A stretch of 8,547 bases of DNA from an uncultured Collinsella sp. (lineage in GTDB: Bacteria > Actinomycetota > Coriobacteriia > Coriobacteriales > Coriobacteriaceae), in NCBI GenBank assembly GCA_900541285.1, contig UQJA01000087.1:1-8547 (forward strand), written 5' to 3'. Positions 7,249 through 8,547 of the stretch are shown one piece after another. The notes beneath the pieces are model-generated. The model had not been told where the DNA came from and did no database searches. It worked only from the letters and a program-made list of their open reading frames with translations. Position 1 is the stretch's first letter. Each line of letters begins with the position of its first letter. Position numbers and translations under genes: made by a program.

Positions 7249-8452
7249 GTCACCAAACAGCGATTCTATCCTTTCCCAGGAGCTCTCGCGCCGCACTGCC
7301 CTCAAGGCCCTGTTCGGCGCCGCTTCTGCGGCAGTTCTTTTTGGCCTGCCCGCTCGCGCCCATGCGGCGGAGGCTTCCAAAGAAACCACCGATAAACTGA
7401 ATGCCGCCCAGGCCCAGCTCGACGAGGTTCAGGCCCAGCTCGACAGCATCGCAAATGAGTATGCGGCGCTGGCCAACAAGAATGCCCAGACCCTCAACGA
7501 CATCGAGAATGTCCAGGGCAAGATTGACGACACGCAGGCCCAGATCGATGAAAAGAAGGCCGAGCTCAAGAAGAAGCGCAACGACCTTTCCGATCGCGTG
7601 GCCGCCAGCTACAAGTCCGGCGGCACGAACATCCTGTCGCTGCTGCTGGCCTCTGGCTCGTTTGAGGAACTCGTCGCCAACGCGCATTACGTTGAGAAGA
7701 TCAACAAGAGCGACCGCGACGCCATCGAGGACATTCAGACCATCCAGGAAGAGCTCGATGCGCAAAAGACCGAGCTCGAGTCGCAGAAGGCCGACTTAGA
7801 GAAGCTCAAGGACCAGCAGACTGCCCAGATGCAGGACATGCAGGCCAAGCAGCAAGAAGTCCAGACCGTGCTGAACGGTCTTTCCGACGACGTCAAGGAG
7901 CTCATGGCTCAGCGCGATTCCGAGATCCTCGCTGCTGCCCAGGCTGAGGAGGCCGCTAGGAAGGCTGCCGCTGCCGCGGCTGCCGCGAACCAGAACAATT
8001 CCTACCCGGGTGGTTCGAGCTCGGGTGGTGGATCGTACGCGCCCGGAACTCCGCAGCAGAATGCCGGCTCGGGCAAGCAGCAGGCTGTCGTCAACGCGTG
8101 CTACTCCACGCCTTCGCCGGGTCAGAACTGGTGCGCGGCGTGGGTCACCAATGTCTTCCGTAACGCCGGCGTTGGCTACTTTGGAGGCAATGCGTGCGAC
8201 ATGTTTAACGCCTGGTGCTATAGCTCCGACCGCTCGGCGCTGCAGGTGGGCATGATCGTGGCCGATTCCTCGCACAGCGGCACGGGTGCTCCGGGCCTTA
8301 TCTACGGTCATGTGGGTATCTACGTTGGCGGCGGCATCGTTATGAGCAACGAGGGCGCCATTACGTCTAAGTCGCTTGACTCGTTTATTAGCTTCTATGG
8401 CACTGGCTCTGGCGTGCGTTGGGGCTGGCTCGGCGGTATTGCGCTGTCGTAG
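7247..8452 (+). CDS. Secreted coiled-coil peptidoglycan hydrolase, PcsB/SagA-like, with C-terminal CHAP-like cysteine peptidase domain
   Basis: Likely a secreted cell-wall endopeptidase or amidase that acts in septal peptidoglycan cleavage or remodelling. The 401-residue protein has four parts. First is a signal peptide (1 to about 40) with a twin-arginine motif SRRTALK (14-20), a mild hydrophobic stretch and an AHA cleavage site. Next is a long coiled coil (about 44-235) rich in Gln/Glu/Lys/Asp, broken near 122-148 by SGGTNILSLLLASGSFEELVA, as in PcsB-type proteins. Then comes an Ala-rich then Gly/Ser-rich linker (about 236-275), and last a catalytic domain (about 276-401). The proposed nucleophile is C296 (GQNWCAAWVTNVF) with H355 (YGHVGIYVGGG); a third polar residue may be N368. 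CHAP and NlpC/P60 are both papain-like; the WCAAWV/GHVGIYVG pattern favours CHAP but I am not certain. Three more cysteines (C285, C317, C324) lie in the domain. GGAG lies 5 bases before the ATG. In PcsB and SagA relatives the coiled coil mediates self-inhibition or docking to FtsEX; here that is only an inference. Confidence 0.88.
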   Translation: MSPNSDSILSQELSRRTALKALFGAASAAVLFGLPARAHAAEASKETTDKLNAAQAQLDEVQAQLDSIANEYAALANKNAQTLNDIENVQGKIDDTQAQIDEKKAELKKKRNDLSDRVAASYKSGGTNILSLLLASGSFEELVANAHYVEKINKSDRDAIEDIQTIQEELDAQKTELESQKADLEKLKDQQTAQMQDMQAKQQEVQTVLNGLSDDVKELMAQRDSEILAAAQAEEAARKAAAAAAAANQNNSYPGGSSSGGGSYAPGTPQQNAGSGKQQAVVNACYSTPSPGQNWCAAWVTNVFRNAGVGYFGGNACDMFNAWCYSSDRSALQVGMIVADSSHSGTGAPGLIYGHVGIYVGGGIVMSNEGAITSKSLDSFISFYGTGSGVRWGWLGGIALS

Positions 8453-8516
8453 CTGCGGCTTGGTCCGGGACAGTCCGAGAGGCATAAGGTTGCCTGCTCG
8501 GGCAGTCCTGCTCGCA

Positions 8517-8541
8517 CGGAGAGCACATTAAGTGCTCTCCG
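8517..8541 (+). terminator. Probable terminator hairpin of the peptidase gene
   Basis: A perfect 10-bp stem (CGGAGAGCAC pairing with GTGCTCTCCG) has a 5-base ATTAA loop and begins 64 bases after the peptidase stop. The window ends 6 bases later, at GCTCGT, so a following T run cannot be confirmed. Confidence 0.6.
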
Positions 8542-8547
8542 GCTCGT

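Noticed and set aside
6997..7389. Minus-strand open frame of 130 codons in the galE-peptidase intergenic region
   Set aside because: It overlaps the peptidase start and the promoter island, has no recognisable features, and no convincing ribosome binding site was seen.

Overview
The window looks like chromosomal DNA of a GC-rich Gram-positive gut bacterium of the Coriobacteriia, most likely Collinsella or a close relative. This is inferred from the high GC, the compact glycogen phosphorylase, the Coriobacteria-like coiled-coil/cysteine peptidase, and the protein sequences as I recognise them. No search was run.

Layout. Bases 1-1740 are accessory. They hold the 3' end of an unrecognised, less GC-rich gene, then an apparently intact IS256-family insertion sequence (about 194-1559). 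Directly abutting its right end is a 136-bp array of four 15-bp repeats in alternating orientation at a 40-41 bp period (1560-1695). I cannot assign this array to a named family, and it is the most unusual element in the window.

Bases 1736-6980 are a carbohydrate-metabolism block on the minus strand. In transcription order it runs galE (UDP-glucose 4-epimerase), a strong terminator, then a promoter with a palindromic operator candidate, malQ (4-alpha-glucanotransferase), an intercistronic GC-rich hairpin, glgP (alpha-glucan phosphorylase) and a second strong terminator. MalQ and GlgP form a classic pair. MalQ rearranges short maltodextrins into longer chains, and GlgP phosphorolyses these to glucose-1-phosphate. 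GalE is a separate transcription unit that interconverts UDP-glucose and UDP-galactose, and it probably also handles the N-acetylated sugars because its gatekeeper residue is small.

Bases 7186-8541 hold a divergent plus-strand gene for a secreted PcsB/SagA-like cell-wall hydrolase. It has a signal peptide with a twin-arginine motif, a long coiled coil, an Ala/Gly/Ser linker and a C-terminal Cys-His peptidase domain. A perfect hairpin that is probably its terminator follows at the window edge. The intergenic region in front of it contains four ATATGT hexamers in a ++-- arrangement.

No gene-free stretch exceeds 300 bases. The largest gaps (1504-1796, 5699-5918, 6981-7246) are covered by the repeat, terminator and promoter entries.
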